From an uncultured Bacteroides sp. (GTDB lineage Bacteria > Bacteroidota > Bacteroidia > Bacteroidales > Bacteroidaceae): DNA of 64,000 bases. This document shows, one piece after another, positions 9,557 to 18,988 of the stretch. The DNA is taken from the NCBI RefSeq assembly GCF_902491285.1, contig NZ_CABUHK010000014.1:1-64000 (forward strand), in the 5' to 3' direction. Position numbers and translations under genes: made by a program. Under the pieces are notes generated by a model. The model ran no database searches, had not been told where the DNA came from, and worked only from the letters and a program-made list of their open reading frames with translations. Each line of letters starts with the position of its first letter. The stretch's first letter is position 1.

Positions 9557-11008
9557 TTACTCCTGTAAGGGTGTGCTTTCATTTCCGTAACGGTCTACGG
9601 CTGTAACGGCAAAATGCTTTTTAGCATTCCAAGGCAGGATAGGGGCATAAATATAACTTGTCTCCTTGATATTCTGCGCAACGATATTTTCCGGTCGGCT
9701 GATGTCTACCGGATATTCATTGGAAGCATAAATAACATACATCGGTTTGTTGCGTTCGTCATTATCCGTAGCAGCCTGCCATTTTAATTCCGTGTATCCA
9801 TTCTCGATATTCGTTATTTTCAGCTCCGACGGAGCCGTAGGCGGAACATTGTCCAGCCAAGGCATCGGTGGCTGTAAAGCCGGATATGCATAGAAATTTT
9901 CCGCCAATTCATCGTAGATACCTTGTGTGTTCTCCATGAGATATTTCACCCTGTAGTGTGCTTCACCCGCCATTTTATGATTACGAATGAAGTTCATTTG
10001 GCGATCTATCTCATCACGCGTCCATTTTCCTTCGTCGGGATGAAGGAAATAGATACCGAGTCCCGGAATCACTTGTCGTCCGTTACTCTGTTCCTGCCAG
10101 TCGAGGGCAAAAGGATAGAAACTGTTTCCCTGAAAATACATCATTGGATATATCTGGTCCATGATACCTTCGCCAAGCCATCCTTGCGGGTCCTGGTAAA
10201 CGGTAAAGAAAGCATTCCATCCGCGGGAAGGATAACGCGAAGTATCCCGGTACTTTCCTACCGGACTGGCACTGAGCTTTACCCACGGCTTCATCGCTTT
10301 TACACCTTTATGTATATAGCGCACGATTTCCGAAATATTATCCCGCCGCCACTGCTCCAGTGTACGCCCTTTGCCATATCGGCGGAAATCATACTTGTCG
10401 GGAAAGAGAGGAGCATTCTCCGGATAACGCAGGTAATCGAAATGCACCCCGTCTATATCATAACGGCTTACGACTTCCCGCACCAGTTTCATCAGATACT
10501 CTTTGGTGCCCGGATGTCCTGGATTAAGGAAATATTCATTTTTGTAAGGTACGCAAATATCTTTCATCCGTTTAGTGACAGACTGGCTGCCGAGAGAAGC
10601 AACGTGTTTTCTGTTTCCCAATGGGATAGTCACCATCCAGGCATGGCACTCCATACCTCGCTTATGACATTCCTCAATGGCAAAAGCGAGCGGGTCATAT
10701 CCGGGATTTCCACCTGATTTGCCTGTCAGGATAGAGTTGAAAGGTTCGATGGATGAAGGATATAATACATCTCCGCGTGTACGTGTCTGAAACAGGATGG
10801 TATTGAAGTTGGCTGCTTTCAACTTATCGAGAATATCCACTAGTTCTTCCTTTTGCTTGCGGATACTTTGAGGACTTAAAGCACGTGTGCGAGGCCAGTC
10901 AAGACCATACAAAGCCGTAAGCCATGCGGCACGAACTTCATGTTTAGGCTGCGCAGCCACGAATAAGAAAGGAAACAAAAGTGAAAGAATGAAAATATAT
11001 CGACGCAT
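9557..11008 (-). CDS. GHL10-family (DUF187) glycoside-hydrolase-like protein with FN3-like tail
   Basis: 483 residues with a cleavable signal peptide (MRRYIFILSLLFPFLFVAAQ). The catalytic-like domain (about 22-340) opens with EVRAAWLTALYGLDWP and contains FNTILFQTRTRGD, ECHKRGMECHAWM and DIDGVHFDYLRYP, the typical (beta/alpha)8 blocks of glycosyl-hydrolase-like family 10. The last 90 residues (from PPTAPSEL) look like a fibronectin type III module. Family members are exported proteins proposed to act on glycans or cell wall; activity is mostly unproven. A paralogue lies at 16238-17746. Its own -7 box is at 11037. Confidence 0.88.
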   Translation of the reverse strand: MRRYIFILSLLFPFLFVAAQPKHEVRAAWLTALYGLDWPRTRALSPQSIRKQKEELVDILDKLKAANFNTILFQTRTRGDVLYPSSIEPFNSILTGKSGGNPGYDPLAFAIEECHKRGMECHAWMVTIPLGNRKHVASLGSQSVTKRMKDICVPYKNEYFLNPGHPGTKEYLMKLVREVVSRYDIDGVHFDYLRYPENAPLFPDKYDFRRYGKGRTLEQWRRDNISEIVRYIHKGVKAMKPWVKLSASPVGKYRDTSRYPSRGWNAFFTVYQDPQGWLGEGIMDQIYPMMYFQGNSFYPFALDWQEQSNGRQVIPGLGIYFLHPDEGKWTRDEIDRQMNFIRNHKMAGEAHYRVKYLMENTQGIYDELAENFYAYPALQPPMPWLDNVPPTAPSELKITNIENGYTELKWQAATDNDERNKPMYVIYASNEYPVDISRPENIVAQNIKETSYIYAPILPWNAKKHFAVTAVDRYGNESTPLQE

Positions 11009-11036
11009 ATTCTTTATTTTTTGTTTTAAATCCCTG

Positions 11037-11044
11037 CAAAGTTA
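11037..11044 (-). promoter_or_regulatory. -7 box for the first GHL10 gene
   Basis: On the minus strand TAACTTTG matches TAnnTTTG, 28 bases upstream of the ATG at 11008. No clear -33 element. Confidence 0.5.
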
Positions 11045-11062
11045 GTAAAAGTGTCGGTAATG

Positions 11063-11094
11063 TTGGGCTGTTTCGTGAGATTATGTTACATTTG
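11063..11094 (+). promoter_or_regulatory. promoter for the cstA cassette
   Basis: TTGG at 11063-11066 and TACATTTG at 11087-11094, spaced by 20 bases, precede the cstA ATG at 11118. It is back to back with the GHL10 promoter. Confidence 0.55.
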
Positions 11095-11117
11095 CCAAGC
11101 TAAAAAAACGACACACT

Positions 11118-12548
11118 ATGATAACATTTACTCTATGCCTGCTGGCGCTGATAGTAGGCTATTTTACGTATGGACGCCTGATGGAGCGCGTCTTTGGTCC
11201 CGACGACCGTAAAACACCGGCACTTACCAAGGCTGATGGAGTGGACTATATCCCTTTGCCAACCTGGAAGATATTCATGATTCAATTTCTTAATATCGCA
11301 GGATTAGGTCCGATATTCGGGGCGATAATGGGGGCTAAATTCGGAACTTCCTCTTATCTGTGGATTGTATTGGGAAGTATTTTTGCAGGTGCGGTGCACG
11401 ATTATTTTGCCGGAATGCTTTCTTTGCGAAATGGCGGGGAAAGTTTGCCGGAGATTATCGGTCGCTATTTGGGGCTTACGACGAAGCAGGTCATGAGAGG
11501 ATTTACCGTCATCCTGATGATTTTAGTAGGTTCTGTTTTTGTTGCCGGTCCTGCGGGGCTGTTGGCAAAGCTGACGCCGGAAAGCTTGGATGCGACGTTT
11601 TGGATAGTTGTTGTGTTTGCCTACTATATTTTGGCTACTTTGTTGCCCGTTGATAAAATCATCGGTAAAATTTATCCGTTGTTTGCAGTAGCCCTCCTAT
11701 TTATGGCAGTAGGAATCTTAGTGATGCTTTATGTCAACCATCCCGCTTTGCCGGAATTGTGGGACGGATTGCAGAATACAAATCCGGAAGCGAGTGAGCT
11801 TCCTATTTTCCCGATTATGTTTGTGAGCATTGCCTGTGGCGCAATTTCCGGTTTCCATGCTACGCAGAGTCCTTTAATGGCACGTTGCATGACTTCGGAA
11901 CATCATGGACGCCCGGTGTTCTACGGTGCAATGATTACCGAAGGTATCGTTGCTCTTATTTGGGCTGCCGCTGCTACTTACTTCTTCCATGAGAACGGAA
12001 TGGAAGAAAGCAATGCTTCCGTTATTGTGGATGCCATTACAAAAGAATGGTTGGGAGCAATCGGTGGGGTGCTTGCAATTTTGGGAGTGATTGCCGCTCC
12101 GATTACCTCGGGAGATACGGCTTTCCGTTCCGCCCGTCTGATTGTGGCGGACTTTCTGGGCATGGAACAAAAAAGTATACGCCGTCGTTTATACATCTGC
12201 ATTCCGATGTTCGTGGTGGCTATCGGTTTGCTTTTATACAGTTTGCGTGATGCGAACGGATTTAATATGATATGGCGTTATTTCGCTTGGGCTAACCAGA
12301 CTCTGGCTGTGTTTACCTTGTGGGCTATAACAGTCTTTTTGGCGGTATCCAAGAAACCTTATATCATAACTTTGATACCGGCACTGTTTATGACAAGTGT
12401 ATGTTCAACTTATATATGTATTGCTCCCGAAGGATTGGGACTTTCGCATGCAGTCTCCTACGGCATCGGCATAGCGTGTGTAGTGATTGCGGCAGCTTGG
12501 TTCTATGTTTGGCTGGGCAAGCAGAAAACAAGAAAATTATCAGAATGA
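11118..12548 (+). CDS. cstA: CstA-family carbon-starvation transporter
   Basis: 476 residues with about 13 hydrophobic spans, an inner-membrane protein. Family hallmarks are FLNIAGLGPIFGAIMGAKFG near residues 58-76, GAVHDYFAGMLSLRNGG, the central GAISGFHATQSPLMARCM and PITSGDTAFRSARL. CstA proteins import peptides or pyruvate under carbon limitation. It is shorter than the roughly 700-residue enterobacterial protein, which is usual for the compact form found in anaerobes. The stop codon overlaps the next ATG by four bases (ATGA), so the downstream small membrane protein is probably translationally coupled. No two-component regulator adjoins. Confidence 0.9.
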   Translation: MITFTLCLLALIVGYFTYGRLMERVFGPDDRKTPALTKADGVDYIPLPTWKIFMIQFLNIAGLGPIFGAIMGAKFGTSSYLWIVLGSIFAGAVHDYFAGMLSLRNGGESLPEIIGRYLGLTTKQVMRGFTVILMILVGSVFVAGPAGLLAKLTPESLDATFWIVVVFAYYILATLLPVDKIIGKIYPLFAVALLFMAVGILVMLYVNHPALPELWDGLQNTNPEASELPIFPIMFVSIACGAISGFHATQSPLMARCMTSEHHGRPVFYGAMITEGIVALIWAAAATYFFHENGMEESNASVIVDAITKEWLGAIGGVLAILGVIAAPITSGDTAFRSARLIVADFLGMEQKSIRRRLYICIPMFVVAIGLLLYSLRDANGFNMIWRYFAWANQTLAVFTLWAITVFLAVSKKPYIITLIPALFMTSVCSTYICIAPEGLGLSHAVSYGIGIACVVIAAAWFYVWLGKQKTRKLSE

Positions 12549-12775
12549 AGAAAATAAAGAAATCGACGGGAGTTGCGTTAGCATTCCTTATTTATGTATC
12601 AGTAACGGCGGCTTATTTGTTGCCACGTAACACAGAAGTTAGTCTGACAGAGAAAGTTCTGACAGTGGGCGTCTCTTATGTCATTGTCTTTCTTCTTTGG
12701 TTAGTGCTCCGTAAAAAGGAACAAATGCGCGAACGCCGCAAAAAAGACGAACAATCTATTCACTTAAAAAAGTAA
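12545..12775 (+). CDS. small two-span membrane protein coupled to cstA
   Basis: 76 residues. The ATG overlaps the cstA stop codon (ATGA). Two hydrophobic spans (about residues 9-26 and 39-56) are separated by a short loop, and the tail is highly charged (RKKEQMRERRKKDEQ), which suggests a cytoplasmic C-terminus. I do not recognise a family. The overlap and conserved reading direction suggest an accessory subunit or modulator of the CstA transporter; this is inference from context only. Confidence 0.7.
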   Translation: MKKIKKSTGVALAFLIYVSVTAAYLLPRNTEVSLTEKVLTVGVSYVIVFLLWLVLRKKEQMRERRKKDEQSIHLKK

Positions 12776-12779
12776 GTTT

Positions 12780-13265
12780 ATGAAGAAATTAGCTTTAGCT
12801 CTTTGCTTATTGGCAGTCTCTTTCACTGCACAGGCACAATTTGAGAAAGGAACTACGATTATTAATCCTTCATTGTCAGGATTGGACTTTTCGTATAGTA
12901 AAAATGATAAAGCAAAATTTGGTCTTGGCGCACAGGTCGGTACGTTCTTTGCCGAAGGCATTGCCTTGATGGTAAACGCCGGAGCCGACTGGTCGAAACC
13001 GGTAGACGAATACACGCTGGGTACAGGAGTGCGCTTCTACTTTAATAAAACCGGTATTTATCTGGGTGGCGGACTTGACTGGAACCGTTTCCGTTGGAGC
13101 GGTGGAAAACATCAGACGGATTGGGGACTGGGCATTGAAGCAGGATATGCTTATTTCCTTTCACGTACAGTAACCATCGAACCTGCCGTTTATTATAAGT
13201 GGCGTTTCAATGACGGTGATATGTCACGTTTCGGCGTTAAGATAGGATTTGGATTCTACTTGTAA
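12780..13265 (+). CDS. small outer-membrane beta-barrel-like protein
   Basis: 161 residues with a signal peptide ending in AQAQ (about residue 20). The mature part alternates hydrophobic and polar residues in short strands (GLGAQVGTFF, GTGVRFYFNK, GIYLGGGLDW) and ends KIGFGFYL, the aromatic-rich end expected of an eight-stranded barrel. It starts 4 bases after the small membrane protein gene, so it is the third gene of the cstA cassette. Function unknown; it could be a narrow pore or a structural protein. Confidence 0.75.
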   Translation: MKKLALALCLLAVSFTAQAQFEKGTTIINPSLSGLDFSYSKNDKAKFGLGAQVGTFFAEGIALMVNAGADWSKPVDEYTLGTGVRFYFNKTGIYLGGGLDWNRFRWSGGKHQTDWGLGIEAGYAYFLSRTVTIEPAVYYKWRFNDGDMSRFGVKIGFGFYL

Positions 13266-13285
13266 GAAAGGAAAATATAATATAC

Positions 13286-13330
13286 AAATTAAGCCCTTGC
13301 GAAAATATAACTTTCGTAAGGGCTTAATTT
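13286..13330. terminator. strong bidirectional terminator between the cstA cassette and uvrA
   Basis: A 19-base inverted repeat with one G-U pair (stem core TAAGCCCTT / AAGGGCTTA, loop ATATAAC) is flanked by A- and T-rich ends and sits between convergent genes. Confidence 0.8.
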
Positions 13331-13370
13331 GTTATAGCTAGTTCCTATATACTCTACAATATTACGCAGA

Positions 13371-16142
13371 CTATCTCAGTTTTTCTTTTAAGAACTGTCC
13401 CGTATAGCTTGCTCCGCAAGCGGCTACCTCTTCCGGAGTACCTACCGCTACTATATTTCCCCCTTTATCTCCGCCTTCGGGTCCGAGGTCAATCACATAA
13501 TCAGCGCATTTGATAACGTCCATGTTATGCTCGATGATAACGATGCTATGTCCCCGACGGATAAGTGCGTCGAAAGCATCCAACAATTTACGAATATCAT
13601 GGAAGTGCAACCCCGTAGTCGGTTCGTCAAAGATAAACATGGTCGGGTCTGCTTTCTCCTGGCTCAGATAGAATGCCAGTTTCACACGCTGGTTTTCACC
13701 ACCGGAAAGGGTGGAAGAGGATTGTCCCAGTTTGATGTATCCTAATCCTACGTCCTGTAAGGGAAGTAACTTCTTCACAATTTTCTTCTGTCCATGCTCA
13801 TTGAAAAATTCAACAGCTTGGTTCACGGTCATTTCCAATACATCATAGATGTTTTTATCGTGGAATTTCACTTCCAGTGTGTCGGATTTGAAACGTTTTC
13901 CGTGGCAGGATTCACATTCGAGCACCAAGTCGGCCATGAATTGCATTTCTACAGTAATGGTTCCGTCACCCTTACACTCTTCGCAACGCCCGCCTTCGCT
14001 GTTGAAACTGAAGAATCCGGCTGTGTAACCCATTTGTTTGGCTAAAGGCTGCTCAGACCACAGTTTACGGATTTCGTCATATGCTTTGATGTAAGTTACC
14101 GGATTGGAACGTGATGATTTGCCAATCGGGTTTTGGTCTACAAATTCTACATTCCGTAGGTCGCGCAAGCTGCCGCCAATAGAAGAGAACTCTCCCGGTC
14201 GCTCACTACATTCGTCCAATTCGCGTTTCAGTGCCCGGAAGAAAATATCCCTTACTAACGTACTTTTTCCGGAACCGGAAACTCCGGTAACGACTGTCAT
14301 TACATTGAGTGGGAAACGGGCGTCCACCCCTTTCAGATTATTCTCGCGTGCACCTTTCAATTCTATATAGTTATTCCACGGCCGGCGATGTTCGGGAACG
14401 GGAATTTCTTCTTCTCCCAGAAGATAACGCACTGTGTAACTGTTGCTTCCTTTTTTCAGGTCTTTCATATCGCCCTGATAAACGACCTCTCCGCCCAGGC
14501 GTCCGGCATTGGGACCTATGTCGATAATATAATCTGCGGCACGGATAATCTCTTCGTCATGTTCCACGACCACTACCGTGTTGCCTAACTGTTGCAGTTG
14601 GCGTAATACATAAATCAACCGGTCTGTATCACGGCTGTGAAGCCCGATACTTGGCTCGTCAAGAATATAAAGACTGCCTACAAGGCTGCTGCCTAGTGAT
14701 GTTGCCAGATTGATACGCTGGCTTTCTCCACCGGACAGGGAATTACTGAGACGGTTCAAGGTCAGGTATCCCAAACCTACATCAATCAGGAAGTGGATAC
14801 GGTTGTTAATTTCAATCAGGATACGGCGGGCTACATCGCTGTCGTGCTCGTTGAGTTCCAGACCGTCAAAGAATTGCTTTAATTCCGTAATAGGTAAATC
14901 TACCAGTTCGGAGATATTCTTACCGCCTACCCGTACATATCCGGCTTCCGGTTTCAGACGTGTGCCGTGACATTTCGGACAAAGCGTCTTTCCCCGGTAA
15001 CGTGCAAGCATCACACGATATTGTATCTTGTATTGGTTCTCTTCCAGCATCTTGAAAAAATCGTTGATACCGTGGAAGTATTGGTTGCCTTCCCAAAGTA
15101 GCCGGCGTTGTGCATCCGTCAATTCATAATAAGGTGTGAATATCGGGAAATCGAACTTGTCCGCATTGTGGATCAACTCATCTTTCCACTCTCCCATCTT
15201 TTCACCACGCCAGCATACAATAGCCCCTTCATAAACCGATAAAGAACGGTTCGGCACAACCAGATGTTCGTCGATACCGATCACCTTACCGAAACCTTCG
15301 CAGGTAGGACAGGCGCCGATAGGAGAGTTGAACGAGAACATCTGGTCGTTCGGTTCTTCAAAGACGATGCCGTCCGCTTCGAATTTCGTGCTGAAAGTGT
15401 GTAGCTTCGTTGTTCCGTCCGAAAGATAGAAACGCAACATACAGGTTCCGTCACCTTCATACATGGCTGTTTCGGCAGAGTCGGTGAGCCGGCTCATGGC
15501 ATCTTTAGTGTTGGCTACCGCCATACGGTCTACCAGCAGATGGACTTCATCACCTGCCACGGGCGTATATTCATCTATACGTTTCATTTCACCGTTCACT
15601 TCGATACGGTTGAAACCCTGTTTCAAGTCTATTTCCAACTGTTGTTGCAGGGTGCGGTCTTCACGCAGGCGGATCGGTGTCAGTACCGTATATCTTGTAC
15701 CTTCTGGATACGAGAGCATGCAGTTGACAATATCTTCCGTCGAATGTTTCTTCACCTCTTGCCCGCTGACGGGGCTGTACGTTTTCCCTACGCGGGAGTA
15801 GAGCAGGCGGAGATATTCGTAAATCTCGGTCGAAGTTCCCACGGTAGAACGTGGATTTCGGCTGTTTACTTTCTGTTCGATGGCAATGGCGGGTGGAATA
15901 CCTTTGATGAAGTCACATTCCGGTTTGCTCATTCGACCCAGGAACTGGCGTGCATAGCTGCTCAGACTTTCTACATATCGGCGTTGCCCCTCGGCATAGA
16001 GCGTATCAAAAGCGAGGGAAGATTTTCCGGAACCCGATAATCCGGTGATTACAACAAGTTTGTTGCGTGGTATATCTACATCGATGTTTTTTAGGTTATT
16101 TACTCGTGCACCTTTTATCGAAATATAGTTGTTTTCTGACAT
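13371..16142 (-). CDS. uvrA: UvrA-type excinuclease ABC subunit A, first zinc module incomplete
   Basis: 923 residues. UvrA is the damage-recognition ATPase of nucleotide excision repair and loads UvrB. Visible are the first Walker [10 protein letters not shown] (near 34-42), the ABC signatures [12 protein letters not shown] and [12 protein letters not shown], the second Walker [10 protein letters not shown], and two Walker B regions ([24 protein letters not shown]). The C-terminal zinc finger has both pairs (CEEC and CESC). The first zinc module has only CPTC: where other UvrA proteins carry the preceding CxxC, this one reads [13 protein letters not shown] paralogue elsewhere in the genome may therefore be the canonical UvrA. 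RBS AAGGAG lies 6 bases before the ATG. Confidence 0.93.
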   Translation of the reverse strand: MSENNYISIKGARVNNLKNIDVDIPRNKLVVITGLSGSGKSSLAFDTLYAEGQRRYVESLSSYARQFLGRMSKPECDFIKGIPPAIAIEQKVNSRNPRSTVGTSTEIYEYLRLLYSRVGKTYSPVSGQEVKKHSTEDIVNCMLSYPEGTRYTVLTPIRLREDRTLQQQLEIDLKQGFNRIEVNGEMKRIDEYTPVAGDEVHLLVDRMAVANTKDAMSRLTDSAETAMYEGDGTCMLRFYLSDGTTKLHTFSTKFEADGIVFEEPNDQMFSFNSPIGACPTCEGFGKVIGIDEHLVVPNRSLSVYEGAIVCWRGEKMGEWKDELIHNADKFDFPIFTPYYELTDAQRRLLWEGNQYFHGINDFFKMLEENQYKIQYRVMLARYRGKTLCPKCHGTRLKPEAGYVRVGGKNISELVDLPITELKQFFDGLELNEHDSDVARRILIEINNRIHFLIDVGLGYLTLNRLSNSLSGGESQRINLATSLGSSLVGSLYILDEPSIGLHSRDTDRLIYVLRQLQQLGNTVVVVEHDEEIIRAADYIIDIGPNAGRLGGEVVYQGDMKDLKKGSNSYTVRYLLGEEEIPVPEHRRPWNNYIELKGARENNLKGVDARFPLNVMTVVTGVSGSGKSTLVRDIFFRALKRELDECSERPGEFSSIGGSLRDLRNVEFVDQNPIGKSSRSNPVTYIKAYDEIRKLWSEQPLAKQMGYTAGFFSFNSEGGRCEECKGDGTITVEMQFMADLVLECESCHGKRFKSDTLEVKFHDKNIYDVLEMTVNQAVEFFNEHGQKKIVKKLLPLQDVGLGYIKLGQSSSTLSGGENQRVKLAFYLSQEKADPTMFIFDEPTTGLHFHDIRKLLDAFDALIRRGHSIVIIEHNMDVIKCADYVIDLGPEGGDKGGNIVAVGTPEEVAACGASYTGQFLKEKLR

Positions 16143-16170
16143 AAAATACTCCTTGTTTTATGGTAGTCGG

Positions 16171-16178
16171 CAAAGTTA
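16171..16178 (-). promoter_or_regulatory. -7 box for uvrA
   Basis: TAACTTTG on the minus strand fits TAnnTTTG, 28 bases upstream of the uvrA ATG. It lies 23 bases from the opposing -7 box of the second GHL10 gene. Confidence 0.5.
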
Positions 16179-16201
16179 GCGAATTTATCGGGAGTTTGTA
16201 T

Positions 16202-16209
16202 TATCTTTG
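16202..16209 (+). promoter_or_regulatory. -7 box for the second GHL10 gene
   Basis: TATCTTTG fits TAnnTTTG, 28 bases before the ATG at 16238. It fixes the start, because the longer frame from 16160 would begin upstream of the promoter. Confidence 0.55.
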
Positions 16210-16237
16210 CGTCACATTATTACGATTTAAGAATATT

Positions 16238-17746
16238 ATGAAGCTGAAAAACTATCTTTTACTTTTAGCTCTTCTTCTTGCGGTAGGAGTGAGGGCGCAG
16301 GTGCCAACCGGCAATAAATACCCCAAACGTGAATTTCGTGCGGCATGGATACAGGCTGTCAACGGACAGTTCCGCGGTATTCCTACCGAACGGCTGAAAC
16401 AGACGTTGATTAGCCAGTTGAACTCTCTTCAGGGAGCCGGCATTAATGCGATTATCTTCCAGGTACGTCCCGAAGCGGATGCGTTGTACGCTTCACAACA
16501 TGAACCGTGGAGTCGTTTCCTGACCGGCACTCAGGGGCAGATTCCTTCTCCTATGTGGGACCCGATGCAGTTTATGATTGAAGAGTGCCAGAAGCGGAAT
16601 ATGGAGTTTCATGCCTGGATTAATCCTTACCGTGTGAAGACTTCATTGAAGAACCAGTTGGCACCGGAGCATATTTACCATCAGCATCCTGAATGGTTCG
16701 TTACGTATGGCGACCAGTTATACTTCGACCCGGCACTTCCCGAAAGCCGGGAATACATTTGCAAAATTGTGACTGATATCGTGTCCCGTTATGATGTGGA
16801 TGCCATCCATATGGATGATTATTTCTATCCTTATCCTGTCAGGGGATTGGATTTCCCGGATGATGCGAGCTTTGCCCGTTATGGCGGCGGATTCACGAAT
16901 AAGGCAGACTGGCGTCGTAGTAATGTCAATGTGTTGATAAAGAAGCTTCACGAGACTATCCGTGGGATAAAACCGTGGGTGAAATTCGGTATCAGTCCGT
17001 TTGGTATTTACCGTAATCAGAAGAGCGACCCGTTGGGAAGTAATACGAACGGTTTGCAGAATTACGATGATTTGTATGCCGATGTCCTGCTTTGGGCACG
17101 CGAGGGATGGATTGATTATAATATTCCGCAGATTTATTGGGAAGTCGGGCATAAGGCGGCCGATTACGAGACATTGGTGAAATGGTGGGCTACCCACTCG
17201 GAAAACCGTCCGTTGTTTATCGGTCAGTCTGTGCCGAACACTATCCAACATGCCGATCCGCAGAATCCTTCCATCAATCAGCTTCCACGGAAGATGGCTT
17301 TGCAACGTGCTTATCAGACGATTGGCGGTAGCTGCCAATGGTATGCGTCGGCTGTTGTCGAGAATCAAGGTAGATACCGTGACGCTTTAGTCAGTGAATA
17401 CCATAAGTATCCCGCTTTGATTCCTGTCTTTGACTTTATGGATGACAAGGCTCCGGACAAAGTGCGCAAGATGAAGAAAGTATGGACAGAAGATGGTTAT
17501 GTTCTTTTTTGGACTGCTCCGAAGGCGGATACAGAAATGGATAAAGCTGTCCGATATGTAGTTTACCGCTTTAGTGGAAAAGAAAAGGTGAACCTCGATG
17601 ATCCTTCACATATTGTAGATATTACCCGCAATCCTTTCTACAAACTTCCATACGAAACGGGAAAAACTAAACACCGCTATGTAGTAACAGCTTTGGACCG
17701 TCTTCATAATGAATCGAAGTCTGTAAGTAAGAAGGTGAAACTATAA
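16238..17746 (+). CDS. GHL10-family (DUF187) glycoside-hydrolase-like protein, second copy
   Basis: 502 residues from the ATG at 16238, which gives a good signal peptide (MKLKNYLLLLALLLAVGVRAQ, shortened at the cleavage site). The domain order is that of the first copy: KREFRAAWIQAVNG, GINAIIFQVRPEADALY, ECQKRNMEFHAWINPYR and DVDAIHMDDYFYPYP, then a C-terminal FN3-like segment of about 95 residues. The second histidine-acidic block (HMDDYFYP) differs from HFDYLRYP of the first copy, suggesting different substrates. Exported; probably acts on glycan or cell wall. A convergent terminator follows at 17773. Confidence 0.87.
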   Translation: MKLKNYLLLLALLLAVGVRAQVPTGNKYPKREFRAAWIQAVNGQFRGIPTERLKQTLISQLNSLQGAGINAIIFQVRPEADALYASQHEPWSRFLTGTQGQIPSPMWDPMQFMIEECQKRNMEFHAWINPYRVKTSLKNQLAPEHIYHQHPEWFVTYGDQLYFDPALPESREYICKIVTDIVSRYDVDAIHMDDYFYPYPVRGLDFPDDASFARYGGGFTNKADWRRSNVNVLIKKLHETIRGIKPWVKFGISPFGIYRNQKSDPLGSNTNGLQNYDDLYADVLLWAREGWIDYNIPQIYWEVGHKAADYETLVKWWATHSENRPLFIGQSVPNTIQHADPQNPSINQLPRKMALQRAYQTIGGSCQWYASAVVENQGRYRDALVSEYHKYPALIPVFDFMDDKAPDKVRKMKKVWTEDGYVLFWTAPKADTEMDKAVRYVVYRFSGKEKVNLDDPSHIVDITRNPFYKLPYETGKTKHRYVVTALDRLHNESKSVSKKVKL

Positions 17747-17772
17747 AGTGTAAATAATGAGGAATAAGAAAT

Positions 17773-17814
17773 AAAGGATGAAGAACTTTGCTGTGTGGCG
17801 GTTCTTCATCCTTT
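17773..17814. terminator. bidirectional terminator between GHL10 and the chromate transporter genes
   Basis: A perfect 14-base inverted repeat (AAAGGATGAAGAAC / GTTCTTCATCCTTT) with a 14-base loop, followed by ATTTTTT, lies between convergent genes. Confidence 0.8.
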
Positions 17815-17819
17815 ATTTT

Positions 17820-18368
17820 TTAGTAAAGCAACAATCCTGCAATACCGCAAGCAATAATCATCAGAATCGGATTTGCTTTATATTTTCTCGTTCCGATAAA
17901 AGCAATCAGGAAGATAATGATACTGATAACGAATGAATAAGTATCTTCCGTAGGTGATCCGAAGTTCTCTACGTTCATTAATACCAGTGCGGCAGAAGCC
18001 AGCAACCCGACAACTGCCGGACGCAATCCGCTGAAAATAGACTCTACTACCGGATGTTTCTGATATTTCAGAAAGAATTTACTAATGGTCAGCATTAAGA
18101 TAAAAGAGGGTAGGACTACCGCAAAGGTAGCAACGATAGACCCCCATACACTGCCTGTAGAAGTGAATCCTACATAAGTTGCCGCATTGATACCTATTGG
18201 TCCCGGTGTCATCTGGCTGATTGCGACAATATCCGTGAACTCTTGCGAACTTACCCATCCATAGCGGGTCACCACCTCACCTTGAATCATGGAAAGCATG
18301 GCATAACCACCGCCGAAGCCGAAGAGCCCGATTTTGAAAAACGTATAGAATAACTGTAGATAAATCAT
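17820..18368 (-). CDS. chrA: chromate-type transporter, half-size subunit (second gene)
   Basis: 182 residues, one CHR domain with about five or six hydrophobic spans. The N-terminal motif FGFGGGYAMLSMIQGEVV and AISQMTPGPIGINAATYVGF are the family signatures. Half-size CHR proteins are usually encoded in pairs and work as heterodimers; the partner lies 68 bases upstream. The family exports chromate or related oxyanions, but the true substrate in gut anaerobes is unknown. It ends the operon that begins with the hybrid two-component regulator. Confidence 0.88.
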   Translation of the reverse strand: MIYLQLFYTFFKIGLFGFGGGYAMLSMIQGEVVTRYGWVSSQEFTDIVAISQMTPGPIGINAATYVGFTSTGSVWGSIVATFAVVLPSFILMLTISKFFLKYQKHPVVESIFSGLRPAVVGLLASAALVLMNVENFGSPTEDTYSFVISIIIFLIAFIGTRKYKANPILMIIACGIAGLLLY

Positions 18369-18436
18369 ATGATTAATAATTTATATAATAATGTTAGGCG
18401 TATCCGTGTAATCTTTGCCTTCTCAACTTTACATTC

Positions 18437-18988
18437 TCAACTCTCAACTTCTTTGCCTTTTCTAAATTTTCCCCAAAGAAAGCCACCTACGCCCGCAGCG
18501 ATGATAATCCAGATAGGAGAGAACCCCAACAGCCAGATTAGCAGTGCCGAAACAACGGGAATCCACAGGTTATAGCGGTTGATTTTCGCCGACCGTCCCA
18601 TCGTAAAAGTCGGTGCGGCGATGAGTGCTACTACTGCCGGGCGGATTCCTTTGAAGATGCGTTCCACTATCGGATTGTCTTTGAAACTATGGAAGAATAG
18701 GGCAATAGCCAATATAATAATGAAAGACGGCAAGATCGTTCCTAATGCCGTGACAATACTCCCCCTAATCCCGCGTAGCTTATATCCTATAAAGATAGAA
18801 ATATTAACCGCCAGTATGCCGGGGGCAGATTGGGAGATAGCCAGCAAGTCGATAAAGTCTTCCTGTGCTATCCATTTCCGCTTGGTGACGATTTCATTTT
18901 CGATTAACGGCACCATTGCGTACCCGCCGCCAATGGTAAAAGCGCCGATTTTAAAAAAGATTCCAAATGATTCGAGATAAATATTCAT
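18437..18988 (-). CDS. chrA: chromate-type transporter, half-size subunit (first gene)
   Basis: 183 residues, one CHR domain. It carries FTIGGGYAMVPLIENEIV and AISQSAPGILAVNISIFIGY, aligning with the other half but differing enough to suggest an old duplication. Its ATG overlaps the stop codon of the upstream hybrid two-component regulator by four bases (18985-18988), so the two proteins are made from one message. The C-terminus is basic (KFRKGKEVES). Confidence 0.88.
   Translation of the reverse strand: MNIYLESFGIFFKIGAFTIGGGYAMVPLIENEIVTKRKWIAQEDFIDLLAISQSAPGILAVNISIFIGYKLRGIRGSIVTALGTILPSFIIILAIALFFHSFKDNPIVERIFKGIRPAVVALIAAPTFTMGRSAKINRYNLWIPVVSALLIWLLGFSPIWIIIAAGVGGFLWGKFRKGKEVES

Noticed and set aside
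9923-10717. Plus-strand frame of 264 codons inside the first GHL10 gene
   Set aside because: Shadow of a well-supported gene with signal peptide and conserved barrel motifs on the minus strand.
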